Below the pieces are notes generated by a model. That model saw only the letters and a list, made by a program, of their open reading frames with translations. It was not told the origin of the DNA and ran no database searches. This document shows positions 1-6,047 of a stretch of 7,970 nt of DNA, piece after piece. The number at the start of each line of letters is the position of its first letter. Position 1 is the first letter of the stretch. The stretch lies in contig CATYIV010000056.1 in the NCBI GenBank assembly GCA_958407465.1, positions 1-7,970 of the forward strand, read 5' to 3'. Origin of the DNA: an uncultured Collinsella sp. Its GTDB lineage: Bacteria; Actinomycetota; Coriobacteriia; Coriobacteriales; Coriobacteriaceae. Made by a program: the position numbers and the translations under genes.

Positions 1-290
1 TAATTATAGTGCCAAATGGTTCAAATGCTAAGGTGGGGACTCGAATCGCGAGCCCTTCCCGGTAGTGCTCGTGGGACGAGCATCTCCTTTGCATCGCGGG
101 TCGATAAGCCGAGTATCGTCTGCGCACGGGACGGGCAGAAGCGGGCGCACCAAACCCGATACTTCTTTTCGCTCTCGAGTCCTGCCGCCGCCCCGTCCCT
201 GACACTTCCTGATACCGACCGAAACGTGCCAAAATAAAACCGTCCCTTTTTGGTAGGTTTGGCGAGTGTGGATTTTCGGACGCTTAACTA
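1..290. other. Intergenic stretch without a recognisable gene
   Basis: I see no convincing coding region here: both strands carry only short frames without a good ribosome binding site or a recognisable protein. Small structures are visible. There is a 7-bp hairpin at 66-82 (TGCTCGT, loop GGG, ACGAGCA). An interrupted inverted pair joins AGTATCG (112-118) to CGATACT (157-163), with TGCGC/GCGCA nested inside. A TGCCAAAA/TTTTGGTA stem spans 227-255. Such density of short inverted repeats fits an intergenic repeat-rich zone or the remains of a decayed element. The stretch may also hold the tail of a gene lying left of the window, but nothing supports that directly. Confidence 0.5.
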
Positions 291-292
291 AC

Positions 293-362
293 GAGCGTGG
301 ATAATCTCCCACTTTGACTTTGAGGCCGTCACCGAGCCAAAAACGGGAGATTATCCACGTTC
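293..362 (+). repeat. Long palindromic repeat, family A, copy 1
   Basis: The left arm GAGCGTGGATAATCTCCC (293-310) pairs with 345-362 over 18 positions, with one G-T wobble. The 34-base loop begins ACTTTGA and ends GCCAAAAAC. A second copy with an identical left arm and similar loop ends, in the same orientation, lies at 1735-1798, on the other side of the fic gene. There is no T-run after either arm, so a simple terminator role is not supported. A dispersed, non-coding palindromic element is the likelier reading. Confidence 0.85.
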
Positions 363-433
363 ATTTTGGATGACCCCCTTGTACCAAGCCGAGCTCCATG
401 GTCAAGTAATAAAGACTTCTCATCATTAGATTG

Positions 434-461
434 TTTACATCAATTCTAATAACTATTTAAT
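434..461 (+). promoter_or_regulatory. Probable promoter of the fic gene
   Basis: TTTACA (434-439) and TTTAAT (456-461) each match the housekeeping -35 and -10 consensus at five of six positions, with a 16-base spacer. Transcription would begin near 468, giving a leader of roughly 65-70 bases before the start codon at 536. The spacer is filled by one arm of the inverted repeat described for 439-509, so a protein bound there would block the promoter. Confidence 0.55.
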
Positions 462-509
462 CCTTAAACTCGTTATTAGAATTGATATGATTAGCCTAAT
501 AACGAGTTT
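439..509 (+). promoter_or_regulatory. Triple inverted-repeat operator or alternative-hairpin leader of fic
   Basis: Three copies of the core CTAATAAC occur with alternating orientation: 446-453 forward, 472-479 reverse (GTTATTAG), 496-503 forward. They form two overlapping perfect inverted repeats. The first pairs 439-453 (ATCAATTCTAATAAC) with 472-486 over 15 bp. The second pairs 466-479 (AAACTCGTTATTAG) with 496-509 over 14 bp. The middle segment can pair with only one partner at a time. The first arm fills the promoter spacer, the middle arm covers the expected transcription start and the third lies in the leader. I infer an operator for a dimeric winged-helix or helix-turn-helix protein, possibly the Fic protein itself through its C-terminal domain. 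Mutually exclusive RNA hairpins are an alternative. Confidence 0.7.
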
Positions 510-535
510 CCGGCACTAAAGATATGGAGGGCGCG

Positions 536-1708
536 ATGCAAATCGAGGAGAACGGCCAGGGAACGCTCCGCAATAATCTATCGGGGAAATTGGCTTACTA
601 TTCGTTTTTTCCAACGCCCTTGCAATCATTGAGGCAGCTAAACCTCACCGAGGAAACCTATCGCACGCTTTCCGCATGCTCACGAAAGCTTGGAGAGCTT
701 GAAGGCATGCTCTACTTTGTTCCCAACGCCGACATGTATCTGACAATGTACGTGCGCAAAGAAGCACTCCTTTCTTCGCAAATTGAGGGAACCCAGTGCA
801 CGTTTGACGACCTACTTAGTCCATCGCAAACACAACTCCATCATAAAGATGTCGCAGACGTCGTGAATTACGTCCGTGCTGTCGACCGCGGCGTAGAACT
901 GCTCAAAAAGATGCCCTTGTGCACGAGACTTCTTAGGCAAGTTCATGCGGTCCTGCTGGACGGAGTGCGCGGAACGGAGAAGAATCCAGGCGAGCTGCGC
1001 TCCTCACAAAACTGGATTGGCCCCTCAGGCTGCACCATTGCAACCGCATCGTTTGTCCCTCCAAACATTGAAGATTTGAGTAACACGCTCCAGGACCTCG
1101 AACGCTTTATCAATGAGCCTCAAGTCGAAATGGATCCGATTGTGCGGGCGGCGCTCGTCCATTACCAATTTGAAACTGCCCATCCATTCCTAGACGGAAA
1201 CGGTCGCCTGGGCAGGCTTCTCATTACACTTATGCTCATCAATGATGGCGTTCTTCATTCTTGCTTGTTCTATCCATCGTTCCAGTTCAAGAAAAATCGA
1301 AGCGAGTACTACCGGCAACTCACATCCGTAAGGGAGAGAGGCACTTACGAGGAATGGATAGAGTTTTTCTGCAACAGTCTTCTCGAGAGTGCGAAGGACT
1401 CGGTAGGGTCTTTAAAAAACCTTGTTGACCTCCATAACCGTTCCACAGCAACCATTACCGAAAATCTCGGAAGGACTGCTGCAAACGGGCAAAGGCTGTT
1501 GGGCATTCTTGAAGAGCACCCCATCGTCGACACCGCATTCATCGCTGCCCAACTCGATATCGGCAGGAGTACCGCGAGCTCGCTCGTCAAATCATTTGAA
1601 GAATTGGGTATCCTCCGTCCGCTCGACGAGTCAAGACAGAGATACCGGCAGTACGGGTATGAAGAGTATCTTTCGATTCTCAGGGAAGACGCCGAGCCGA
1701 TTAGATAG
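536..1708 (+). CDS. Fic-family protein AMP-transferase (class II) with C-terminal winged helix
   Basis: Fic enzymes usually transfer AMP from ATP to hydroxyl side chains of target proteins. The 390-residue product carries an N-terminal Fic_N-like region (about 15-105). It includes the inhibitory motif SSQIEG (80-85), fitting the (S/T)xxxE(G/N) pattern that keeps class II enzymes auto-inhibited. A substrate-positioning flap follows (about 157-176, SQNWIGP...FVPP), then the catalytic HPFLDGNGRLGR (216-227) with all key residues present (His216, Asp220, Asn222, Arg224, Arg227). The C-terminus (about 320-375) looks like a winged helix (IAAQLDIGRSTASSLVKSFE). The layout resembles Shewanella SoFic and Bacteroides BtFic. 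An in-frame ATG at 524 exists, but GGAGG at 526-530 sits 5 bases before the ATG at 536, which I prefer. No separate antitoxin gene is present, as expected for class II. Base composition is more AT-rich than in pyrE or mgtA, suggesting acquisition by transfer. The cellular target cannot be told from sequence. Confidence 0.93.
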   Translation: MQIEENGQGTLRNNLSGKLAYYSFFPTPLQSLRQLNLTEETYRTLSACSRKLGELEGMLYFVPNADMYLTMYVRKEALLSSQIEGTQCTFDDLLSPSQTQLHHKDVADVVNYVRAVDRGVELLKKMPLCTRLLRQVHAVLLDGVRGTEKNPGELRSSQNWIGPSGCTIATASFVPPNIEDLSNTLQDLERFINEPQVEMDPIVRAALVHYQFETAHPFLDGNGRLGRLLITLMLINDGVLHSCLFYPSFQFKKNRSEYYRQLTSVRERGTYEEWIEFFCNSLLESAKDSVGSLKNLVDLHNRSTATITENLGRTAANGQRLLGILEEHPIVDTAFIAAQLDIGRSTASSLVKSFEELGILRPLDESRQRYRQYGYEEYLSILREDAEPIR

Positions 1709-1734
1709 GCATCGCAACCCAGGCAAATTAAAGC

Positions 1735-1798
1735 GAGCGTGGATAATCTCCCACTTTGAGCCTGCACACAGGCCAAAAACGGGAGATTATCCACGCTC
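1735..1798 (+). repeat. Long palindromic repeat, family A, copy 2
   Basis: A perfect 18-bp stem joins GAGCGTGGATAATCTCCC (1735-1752) to 1781-1798. The 28-base loop has its own inner stem GCCTG/CAGGC, and it starts ACTTTGA and ends GCCAAAAAC as in copy 1 at 293-362. It lies 26 bases after the fic stop codon and might act as a 3' RNA-stabilising structure, but no T-run follows. With copy 1 it brackets the fic gene in direct orientation. Confidence 0.87.
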
Positions 1799-1804
1799 AT
1801 TCCT

Positions 1805-1839
1805 GAGTAGTCATTTATGAACGTCCCCAATGACTAGTC
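1805..1839 (+). repeat. Short hairpin repeat with conserved loop, family B, copy 1
   Basis: TAGTCATT (1808-1815) pairs with AATGACTA (1829-1836), and GA/TC pairs continue beyond a G-G mismatch. The 13-base loop is TATGAACGTCCCC. A second hairpin at 7857-7889 has a loop of the same length differing at two positions, while stem positions differ in a compensatory way. This resembles REP-type hairpins mobilised by Y1 (IS200/IS605-like) transposases, though no transposase gene is in the window. Confidence 0.75.
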
Positions 1840-1865
1840 CGGCAACGCCGATGCCTTGGCAACGG

Positions 1866-1891
1866 CAGCGAACGGGCCGCATTCGGAGCAA
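1866..1891 (+). repeat. Partial direct copy of the stem-loop arm at 1917-1942
   Basis: The 26 bases beginning CAGCGAACGGGCCGCATT match those beginning CAGCGAGCGGGTCGCATT at 1917 at about 20 positions, 51 bases apart. A third, inverted version forms the right arm of the following stem-loop. Three versions so close together suggest a small repeat unit that duplicated locally. Confidence 0.5.
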
Positions 1892-1922
1892 AACAACGCC
1901 GCAAGTAGAGGACGGACAGCGA

Positions 1923-2021
1923 GCGGGTCGCATTTGAGACAAGGTGACGTGAAACGAAAGGGCGCTGACCTTCTGGTCGCGCCCTTGAAGTTGAACGTCA
2001 GATTGTCCAAATGCGGCCCGC
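1923..2021. repeat. 99-base nested stem-loop (REPIN-like) downstream of pyrE
   Basis: The outer arms (1923-1950 and 1995-2021) are an inverted repeat of about 27 bp, with one bulge, one G-T wobble and two mismatches. The left arm begins GCGGGTCGCATTTG and the right arm reads the same, with C for T, on the other strand. Nested inside is a second strong hairpin at 1958-1986. Two inverted copies of a short motif joined by a spacer is the layout of REPIN elements. No reading frame of note is present. On the minus strand it would form the 3' untranslated end of pyrE mRNA. Confidence 0.65.
1950..1986 (-). terminator. Probable intrinsic terminator of pyrE
   Basis: Read on the minus strand, AAGGGCGC-GACC, loop AGAA, GGTC-GCGCCCTT forms a 12-bp GC-rich stem with one bulged base, followed by TTTCGTTT. 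It lies about 75 bases beyond the pyrE stop codon, and no other minus-strand gene follows. The T-run is interrupted, so termination strength is uncertain. Confidence 0.55.
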
Positions 2022-2034
2022 GCAGCGTCGAGCA

Positions 2035-2062
2035 GTTACGGCGTTTGGTAAAACGCCGTAAC
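2035..2062 (-). other. Perfect 12-bp hairpin overlapping the pyrE stop codon
   Basis: GTTACGGCGTTT (2035-2046), a 4-base loop and AAACGCCGTAAC (2051-2062) form a perfect stem whose right arm ends in the last base of the pyrE stop codon. No T-run follows on the minus strand, so it is more likely a 3'-end protecting structure or an aid to the terminator at 1950-1986 than a terminator in itself. Confidence 0.6.
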
Positions 2063-2742
2063 TAACGCGCTCCGTACTGCTCGTAGTAGGCGTCGATGGC
2101 GGTCTTGAGCTCGTCATCGATGACGACCTTGCCGTCGATCTCGTGGTTATAGAGGGTCTCGACGACCTCGGCCATGGAGACGATGCTCGCGACGGGGAAA
2201 CCGTACTTGGCCTCGATCTCCTTCTGGGCGGTGGTCACACCGCCCTTGCCGACCTCCATGCGGTTGAGGGACACGATGAGGCCCTTGATCTCTACATCGG
2301 CAGCAGCCTTGACCTTGGGATAGGTCTCGTCGATGGACTTGCCGCTGGTGGTGACGTCCTCGACCATGACCACGCGGTCGCCGTCCTGGGGCTCGTAGCC
2401 CAGCAGGTTGCCCTTGTCGGCGCCGTGGTCCTTGGCCTCCTTGCGGTCGCAGCAGTACTTGACCTCCTTGCCGTACAGCTCGTGGTAGGCAATCGCGGTC
2501 ACGACGGCCAGCGGAATACCCTTGTAGGCCGGTCCAAACAGGACATCAAAGTCGTCGCCAAAGTTATCGTGGATGGCCTGGGCGTAATACTCGCCCAGCT
2601 TCTTGAGCTGATAGCCCGTCACATAAGCGCCGGCGTTCATAAAGAACGGGGACTGACGGCCGCTCTTGAGCGTAAAGCTGCCGAACTTAAGGACGTCGGA
2701 CTCGACCATAAACTTAATGAACTCTTGCTTGTAAGCCTCCAT
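2062..2742 (-). CDS. pyrE: Orotate phosphoribosyltransferase
   Basis: This cytoplasmic enzyme joins orotate to phosphoribosyl pyrophosphate to make orotidine 5'-phosphate, the fifth step of pyrimidine synthesis. The 226-residue product has the family hallmarks: FTLKSGRQSPFF near 23-34, GPAYKGIPLA (70-79), the flexible catalytic loop KEAKDHG (101-107) and the PRPP-binding signature VVMVEDVTTSGKS (124-136). Length is normal for the family. The frame is open further upstream, to 2934, but the extension lacks family similarity. The ATG at 2742 has AGAGGAG about 5 bases before it on the minus strand, which fixes the start. It stands alone here, transcribed away from mgtA, and ends in hairpins that probably terminate its message. 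I could not identify a clear promoter. Confidence 0.97.
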   Translation of the reverse strand: MEAYKQEFIKFMVESDVLKFGSFTLKSGRQSPFFMNAGAYVTGYQLKKLGEYYAQAIHDNFGDDFDVLFGPAYKGIPLAVVTAIAYHELYGKEVKYCCDRKEAKDHGADKGNLLGYEPQDGDRVVMVEDVTTSGKSIDETYPKVKAAADVEIKGLIVSLNRMEVGKGGVTTAQKEIEAKYGFPVASIVSMAEVVETLYNHEIDGKVVIDDELKTAIDAYYEQYGAR

Positions 2743-2872
2743 GCGGGCTCCTCTCGTAATCGCGTACGTGCCTTCCAGTTTAGCGCAGGCGAAGCGTCGA
2801 TGCGGGCGCGCATTGGGGCCACGGCATTCTGTAAAAGCTTTGTCGGGGGCAATGGTTTTCCGAACGATGGGG

Positions 2873-2901
2873 TTGACATGACAAACCCCCTCGTCAAGAA
2901 T
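2873..2901 (+). promoter_or_regulatory. Probable promoter for the small frame and mgtA
   Basis: A perfect -35 TTGACA (2873-2878) is followed after 17 bases by AAGAAT (2896-2901), four of six matches to the -10 consensus. Transcription would start near 2908, about 60 bases before the small frame at 2968 and about 270 before mgtA. Inverted half-sites overlap it: GGGGTT (2869-2874) with AACCCC (2884-2889), and TTGAC (2873-2877) with GTCAA (2893-2897). Either pair could bind a repressor; this is inference. Confidence 0.5.
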
Positions 2902-2967
2902 ACGGGCGGATTGAAACGGGTACGAGATGCCCAAAGCGCGCTGCGCCCGGCCTTAAGGAGGTGTGCC

Positions 2968-3039
2968 ATGGAAGGCAGTCCTAGTCGAAAAACCTGCATG
3001 TCGCCCTCGGCACGCCGCGAGGACTCCGCACACGCATAA
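2968..3039 (+). CDS. Small 23-residue frame, candidate mgtA leader peptide
   Basis: An ATG at 2968 is preceded by TAAGGAGGTG (2954-2963), a near-perfect anti-Shine-Dalgarno match 6 bases from the start, and the frame ends in TAA. The peptide starts MEGSPSRKTC, is hydrophilic and rich in Ser and Arg, has two prolines and no membrane segment. The first codons after GGC are AGT CCT AGT CGA AAA, unlike the GC-ending codons preferred nearby. Placement between a promoter and mgtA recalls the MgtL leader of Salmonella, a short proline-containing peptide whose translation controls mgtA, but the sequences are not alike. It could also be a chance frame or an independent small protein. I know no homolog. 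Confidence 0.5.
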   Translation: MEGSPSRKTCMSPSARREDSAHA

Positions 3040-3178
3040 ACGCCACCGGCAGATCACCAAAACCACCACAAAGGCGCGCTGCGCCCTTTGTGGGCTCAAG
3101 AGCTTGACGTGAGCGACATCTAGGTTTTTTGAAGCAAATACGACACGTACGCTAACTCCCTTCAACAAGGAGGACCCT
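3040..3178 (+). promoter_or_regulatory. Structured leader between the small frame and mgtA
   Basis: A hairpin at 3066-3093 has CCACAAAGG-CGC pairing across loop GCT with GCG-CCTTTGTGG, with one bulged C. Its loop side repeats CGCGCTGCGCCC, a 12-mer also found at 2937-2948 just before the small frame, so alternative pairings across the small frame are possible. A T6 run lies at 3125-3130. I see no match to the conserved core of the M-box magnesium riboswitch. GGAGG at 3169-3173 is the mgtA ribosome binding site. Confidence 0.4.
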
Positions 3179-5947
3179 ATGCTGATGCTCAAAACCGCCA
3201 CGGTACTCGAAGCCATCTCCAAGCGCCGCCGCACGGCGCGCCCTGCCGCTCATACCGGCCTGTCCAAGAACACCATATTCGCCGCCACCCATAGTGCCGA
3301 GGACGCCCTCGTACTGCTTGACGCCCCGGCAAACGGCCTCACCGCCGAGCAGGCAACCGATCGCCTGAACGCCGTCGGCCCCAACACCATCGAGGCAACG
3401 ACCAAAACGCTCGCCCGCCGCATCGCCGACGCGTTCATCGATCCCTTCGCCGGCATCCTCGCCGCGCTCGCGCTGGTCTCGCTCTACATCGACGTGCTCG
3501 CCGTGCCCGAGCCGCAGCGCGACCCCTCCACGGTCATCATCATCGGCATCATGCTGCTGGTATCGGGCGGTATGAAGTTTATCCAGGAAGCCCGCAGCGG
3601 CAATGCGGCGGAGGCTCTCAAGGACCTGGTCTCCAACACCTGCACCGCCCTGCGCGACGACGAGCGCGTCGAGACCCCCTTCGACGAGCTCGTCCCCGGC
3701 GATGTGATCCGCCTCTCTGCCGGCGATATGGTGCCGGCAGATGCCCGCATCATCACCGCGCGCGACCTGTTTGTGATCGAGTCCGCACTCACCGGCGAGA
3801 GCGAGGCCGTCGAGAAGACCACCGCCGCCACCGTCGTCGAGGGCGCCGACGGCTCCGCACTGCCACTCTCTGCCTGCAAGAACATCGTCTTTACCGGCAC
3901 CTCCGTGCAAAACGGCGCCGCCATGGCGCTTGTCGTTGCCACCGGCTCGGACACCTACCTGGGCGGCATCGCCAAGATGCTCAACGGGCGCGGCGAAAAG
4001 AGCGCGTTTGACCGCGGCGTCTCGAGCGTCTCCATGCTGCTGGTGCGCCTGATGCTCGTTATGGCGCCGGCCGTCTTTGCCATCAACGCCGCCACCAAGG
4101 GCAACGTCATCGACGCGCTGCTGTTCGCCACGAGCGTGGCCGTGGGCATCACGCCGCAGATGCTTCCCGTCATCGTGACCACGAGCCTGTCGCAGGGCGC
4201 CAAGGACCTCGCCCGTCGCCAGGTTATCGTCAGGGAGCTGCCGGCGATTCAAAACCTCGGAGCGATGGACGTCCTGTGCTGCGACAAGACCGGCACCCTC
4301 ACCGAAGACCGCATCGTGCTCGAGCGCTACCTCAACACCGATGGCAACGAGGACGCGCGCGTGCTGCGCCATGCGTTTTTGAATAGCTTCTTCCAGACCG
4401 GCCTCAAAAATCTTATCGACCTGGCCGTAATCGACCGTGCCGATGTGACACCCTCGACCGTCGCACCCGATTCCATGCTGGACCAGAGTCTGCGCGACCG
4501 CTATACCAAGGTCGACGAGGTTCCCTTCGATTTCTCGCGCCGTCGCCTGAGCGTAGTTGTCGCCGACGCCCAAGGCAAAACCCAGATGGTTACCAAGGGC
4601 GCTGCCGAGGAAATGCTCGAGATCTGCTCCTTTGTCGAGATCGATGGCATCGCTCAGCCGCTCACCGACGAGAAGCTCGCCCAGATTCGCAAGCAGATCG
4701 CCGGACTTAACGCCGAGGGCCTACGCGTAATTGCCGTGGCGCAGAAGACCAATCCGCGCTGCGTGGGCGAGTTTGGCATCGCCGACGAGTGCGACATGGT
4801 GCTGATGGGCTTTTTGGCCTTCCTCGATCCGCCCAAAGCAAGTGCCGCGGGCGCCGTCGCCACCCTCGAGGCCAAGGGCGTGGCGGTCAAGGTCCTAACC
4901 GGCGACAACGACCGCGTCGCCGCCACCGTCTGCGAGCAGATTGGTATCGATGCGAGCAACGTCTTGCTCGGCTCCGAGATCGATGCGCTCGATGACGCCG
5001 AACTTGCCGAGCGCGCCGAGAAAACCCACCTCTTCGCCAAGCTCTCGCCGCTGCAGAAGGCGCGCCTGGTACGTGTCATGCGCGAGATGCTCGGCCACAC
5101 CGTGGGCTTTATGGGCGACGGCATCAACGACGCCGCCGCCATGCGTGCGAGCGATTGCGGCATCTCGGTCGATTCAGCCGTCGATATCGCCAAGGAATCC
5201 GCCGATATCATCTTGCTTCAGAAGGACCTGGGCGTGCTCGAGCGCGGCATCATCGAAGGCCGCCGCACTTACGGCAACCTGCTCAAGTACCTCAAGACCA
5301 CGGTGAGCTCCAACTTTGGCAATGTGCTGTCCGTGACCGTCGCGAGCCTGTTCTTGCCGTTTTTGCCCATGAGCGCCCTGCAGCTGGTACTGCTGTCGCT
5401 GGTCTACGAGATCGTGTGCATCGCACTGCCGTGGGACACCGTCGATGACGCCTGGACTGCCCGCCCGCGCGCCTGGGACGCCGCGTCCATCAAGGGCTTT
5501 ATGCTCGAGCTGGGCCCCGTGAGCTCGCTGTTTGACATCGTGACCTTCGCCGCGCTCTTCTTTGTCGTGTGCCCCGCCGCCGTGGACGCAAGCTGGTCCG
5601 AGCTTGCCGCCGCGGGCGACGTCGCGGGTATGGCGACCTTTGCTGCGCTCTTCCAGAGCGGCTGGTTTGTCGAGTCCATGTGGTCGCAGACACTCGTGGT
5701 CCACATGTTGCGCTCCCCGCATCTGCCGAGCCCGCGCGACCACGCCGCGCCCGCATTGTGCGTTCTTACCGTGCTGGGCCTGGCGCTCGTCACCTGTCTG
5801 CCGGCAAGCCCCATCGCCGATGCGCTCGGCCTCATGCCGCTGCCCACGAGCTTTTTTGGGCTGCTCATTGGCATCGTTACCGCCTATATCGCGCTCACCC
5901 AGCTGGCAAAGCGCCGCTACATTGCCCGCCACGGCGAGCTGCTGTAG
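3179..5947 (+). CDS. mgtA: Magnesium-transporting P-type ATPase (P3B, MgtA type)
   Basis: This inner-membrane pump uses ATP to import magnesium. The 922-residue product is full length for the family. It has an N-terminal cytoplasmic segment, M1-M2 (about 91-132), the actuator domain with TGES (205-208), M3-M4 (about 285-336) with the P3B signature GITPQMLP (323-330), and the phosphorylation site DKTGT (Asp369). The nucleotide-binding domain follows with KGAAEEM (473-479), then TGDN (574-577) and GDGIND (646-651). M5-M6 contain SNFGNV and FLPFLPM (711-731), then four more helices run to about 908. At the start of M6 the usual YD..SQ of MgtA proteins reads YEIVC (743-747), so one acidic position is Glu instead of Asp and the Ser/Gln pair is gone. 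The start at 3179 has AAGGAGG 5 bases before it. The long upstream leader suggests post-initiation control. Ion preference is inferred from family similarity. Confidence 0.95.
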   Translation: MLMLKTATVLEAISKRRRTARPAAHTGLSKNTIFAATHSAEDALVLLDAPANGLTAEQATDRLNAVGPNTIEATTKTLARRIADAFIDPFAGILAALALVSLYIDVLAVPEPQRDPSTVIIIGIMLLVSGGMKFIQEARSGNAAEALKDLVSNTCTALRDDERVETPFDELVPGDVIRLSAGDMVPADARIITARDLFVIESALTGESEAVEKTTAATVVEGADGSALPLSACKNIVFTGTSVQNGAAMALVVATGSDTYLGGIAKMLNGRGEKSAFDRGVSSVSMLLVRLMLVMAPAVFAINAATKGNVIDALLFATSVAVGITPQMLPVIVTTSLSQGAKDLARRQVIVRELPAIQNLGAMDVLCCDKTGTLTEDRIVLERYLNTDGNEDARVLRHAFLNSFFQTGLKNLIDLAVIDRADVTPSTVAPDSMLDQSLRDRYTKVDEVPFDFSRRRLSVVVADAQGKTQMVTKGAAEEMLEICSFVEIDGIAQPLTDEKLAQIRKQIAGLNAEGLRVIAVAQKTNPRCVGEFGIADECDMVLMGFLAFLDPPKASAAGAVATLEAKGVAVKVLTGDNDRVAATVCEQIGIDASNVLLGSEIDALDDAELAERAEKTHLFAKLSPLQKARLVRVMREMLGHTVGFMGDGINDAAAMRASDCGISVDSAVDIAKESADIILLQKDLGVLERGIIEGRRTYGNLLKYLKTTVSSNFGNVLSVTVASLFLPFLPMSALQLVLLSLVYEIVCIALPWDTVDDAWTARPRAWDAASIKGFMLELGPVSSLFDIVTFAALFFVVCPAAVDASWSELAAAGDVAGMATFAALFQSGWFVESMWSQTLVVHMLRSPHLPSPRDHAAPALCVLTVLGLALVTCLPASPIADALGLMPLPTSFFGLLIGIVTAYIALTQLAKRRYIARHGELL

Positions 5948-5970
5948 CAAGTAGACGGAAAGCACCCCGC

Positions 5971-6040
5971 CAGCTGCCGTTGCCACTACCACAGCTGCCA
6001 ACGCCGCTGCCGTTGCCTCTGCCGCCGCCGCAGTCTATCC
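5971..6040 (+). repeat. GCC/GTT triplet-rich low-complexity tract
   Basis: GCTGCCGTTGCC occurs at 5973-5984 and again at 6006-6017, exactly 33 bases apart, in a run made mostly of GCN and CCG-type triplets. It begins about 25 bases after the mgtA stop codon. A non-coding triplet expansion is the simplest reading. Frames through it merely produce Leu-Pro or Ala-rich strings. Confidence 0.5.
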
Positions 6041-6047
6041 CCCCAGC

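Noticed and set aside
31..60. A tRNA 3' end on the minus strand (TTCGAGTCCCC resembles a T-arm).
   Set aside because: The five bases on either side of the loop do not pair, and no acceptor, anticodon or D-arm can be found upstream on that strand.
28..312. A 94-codon minus-strand frame.
   Set aside because: No ribosome binding site, no recognisable family, and it runs into the palindromic repeat at 293-362.
293..1798. A composite transposon carrying fic.
   Set aside because: The flanking palindromes are in direct orientation and there is no transposase gene or obvious target-site duplication.
2143..2967. A 298-codon plus-strand frame opposite pyrE.
   Set aside because: It is the GC-driven antisense shadow of pyrE. 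Only its last 23 codons, which have their own ribosome binding site, were kept as a separate candidate.
3104..3144. A second promoter close to mgtA, from TTGACG at 3104-3109.
   Set aside because: No acceptable -10 element lies 16-18 bases downstream.
2908..3178. An M-box (ykoK) magnesium riboswitch in front of mgtA.
   Set aside because: I could not find its conserved sequence blocks; the leader folds I can see are simple hairpins.
3152..4573. A 473-codon minus-strand frame opposite mgtA, and a similar 275-codon one at 5174-6001.
   Set aside because: Both are antisense shadows in GC-rich coding DNA; composition is Gly/Asp/His-rich with no known domain, while mgtA on the other strand is complete.
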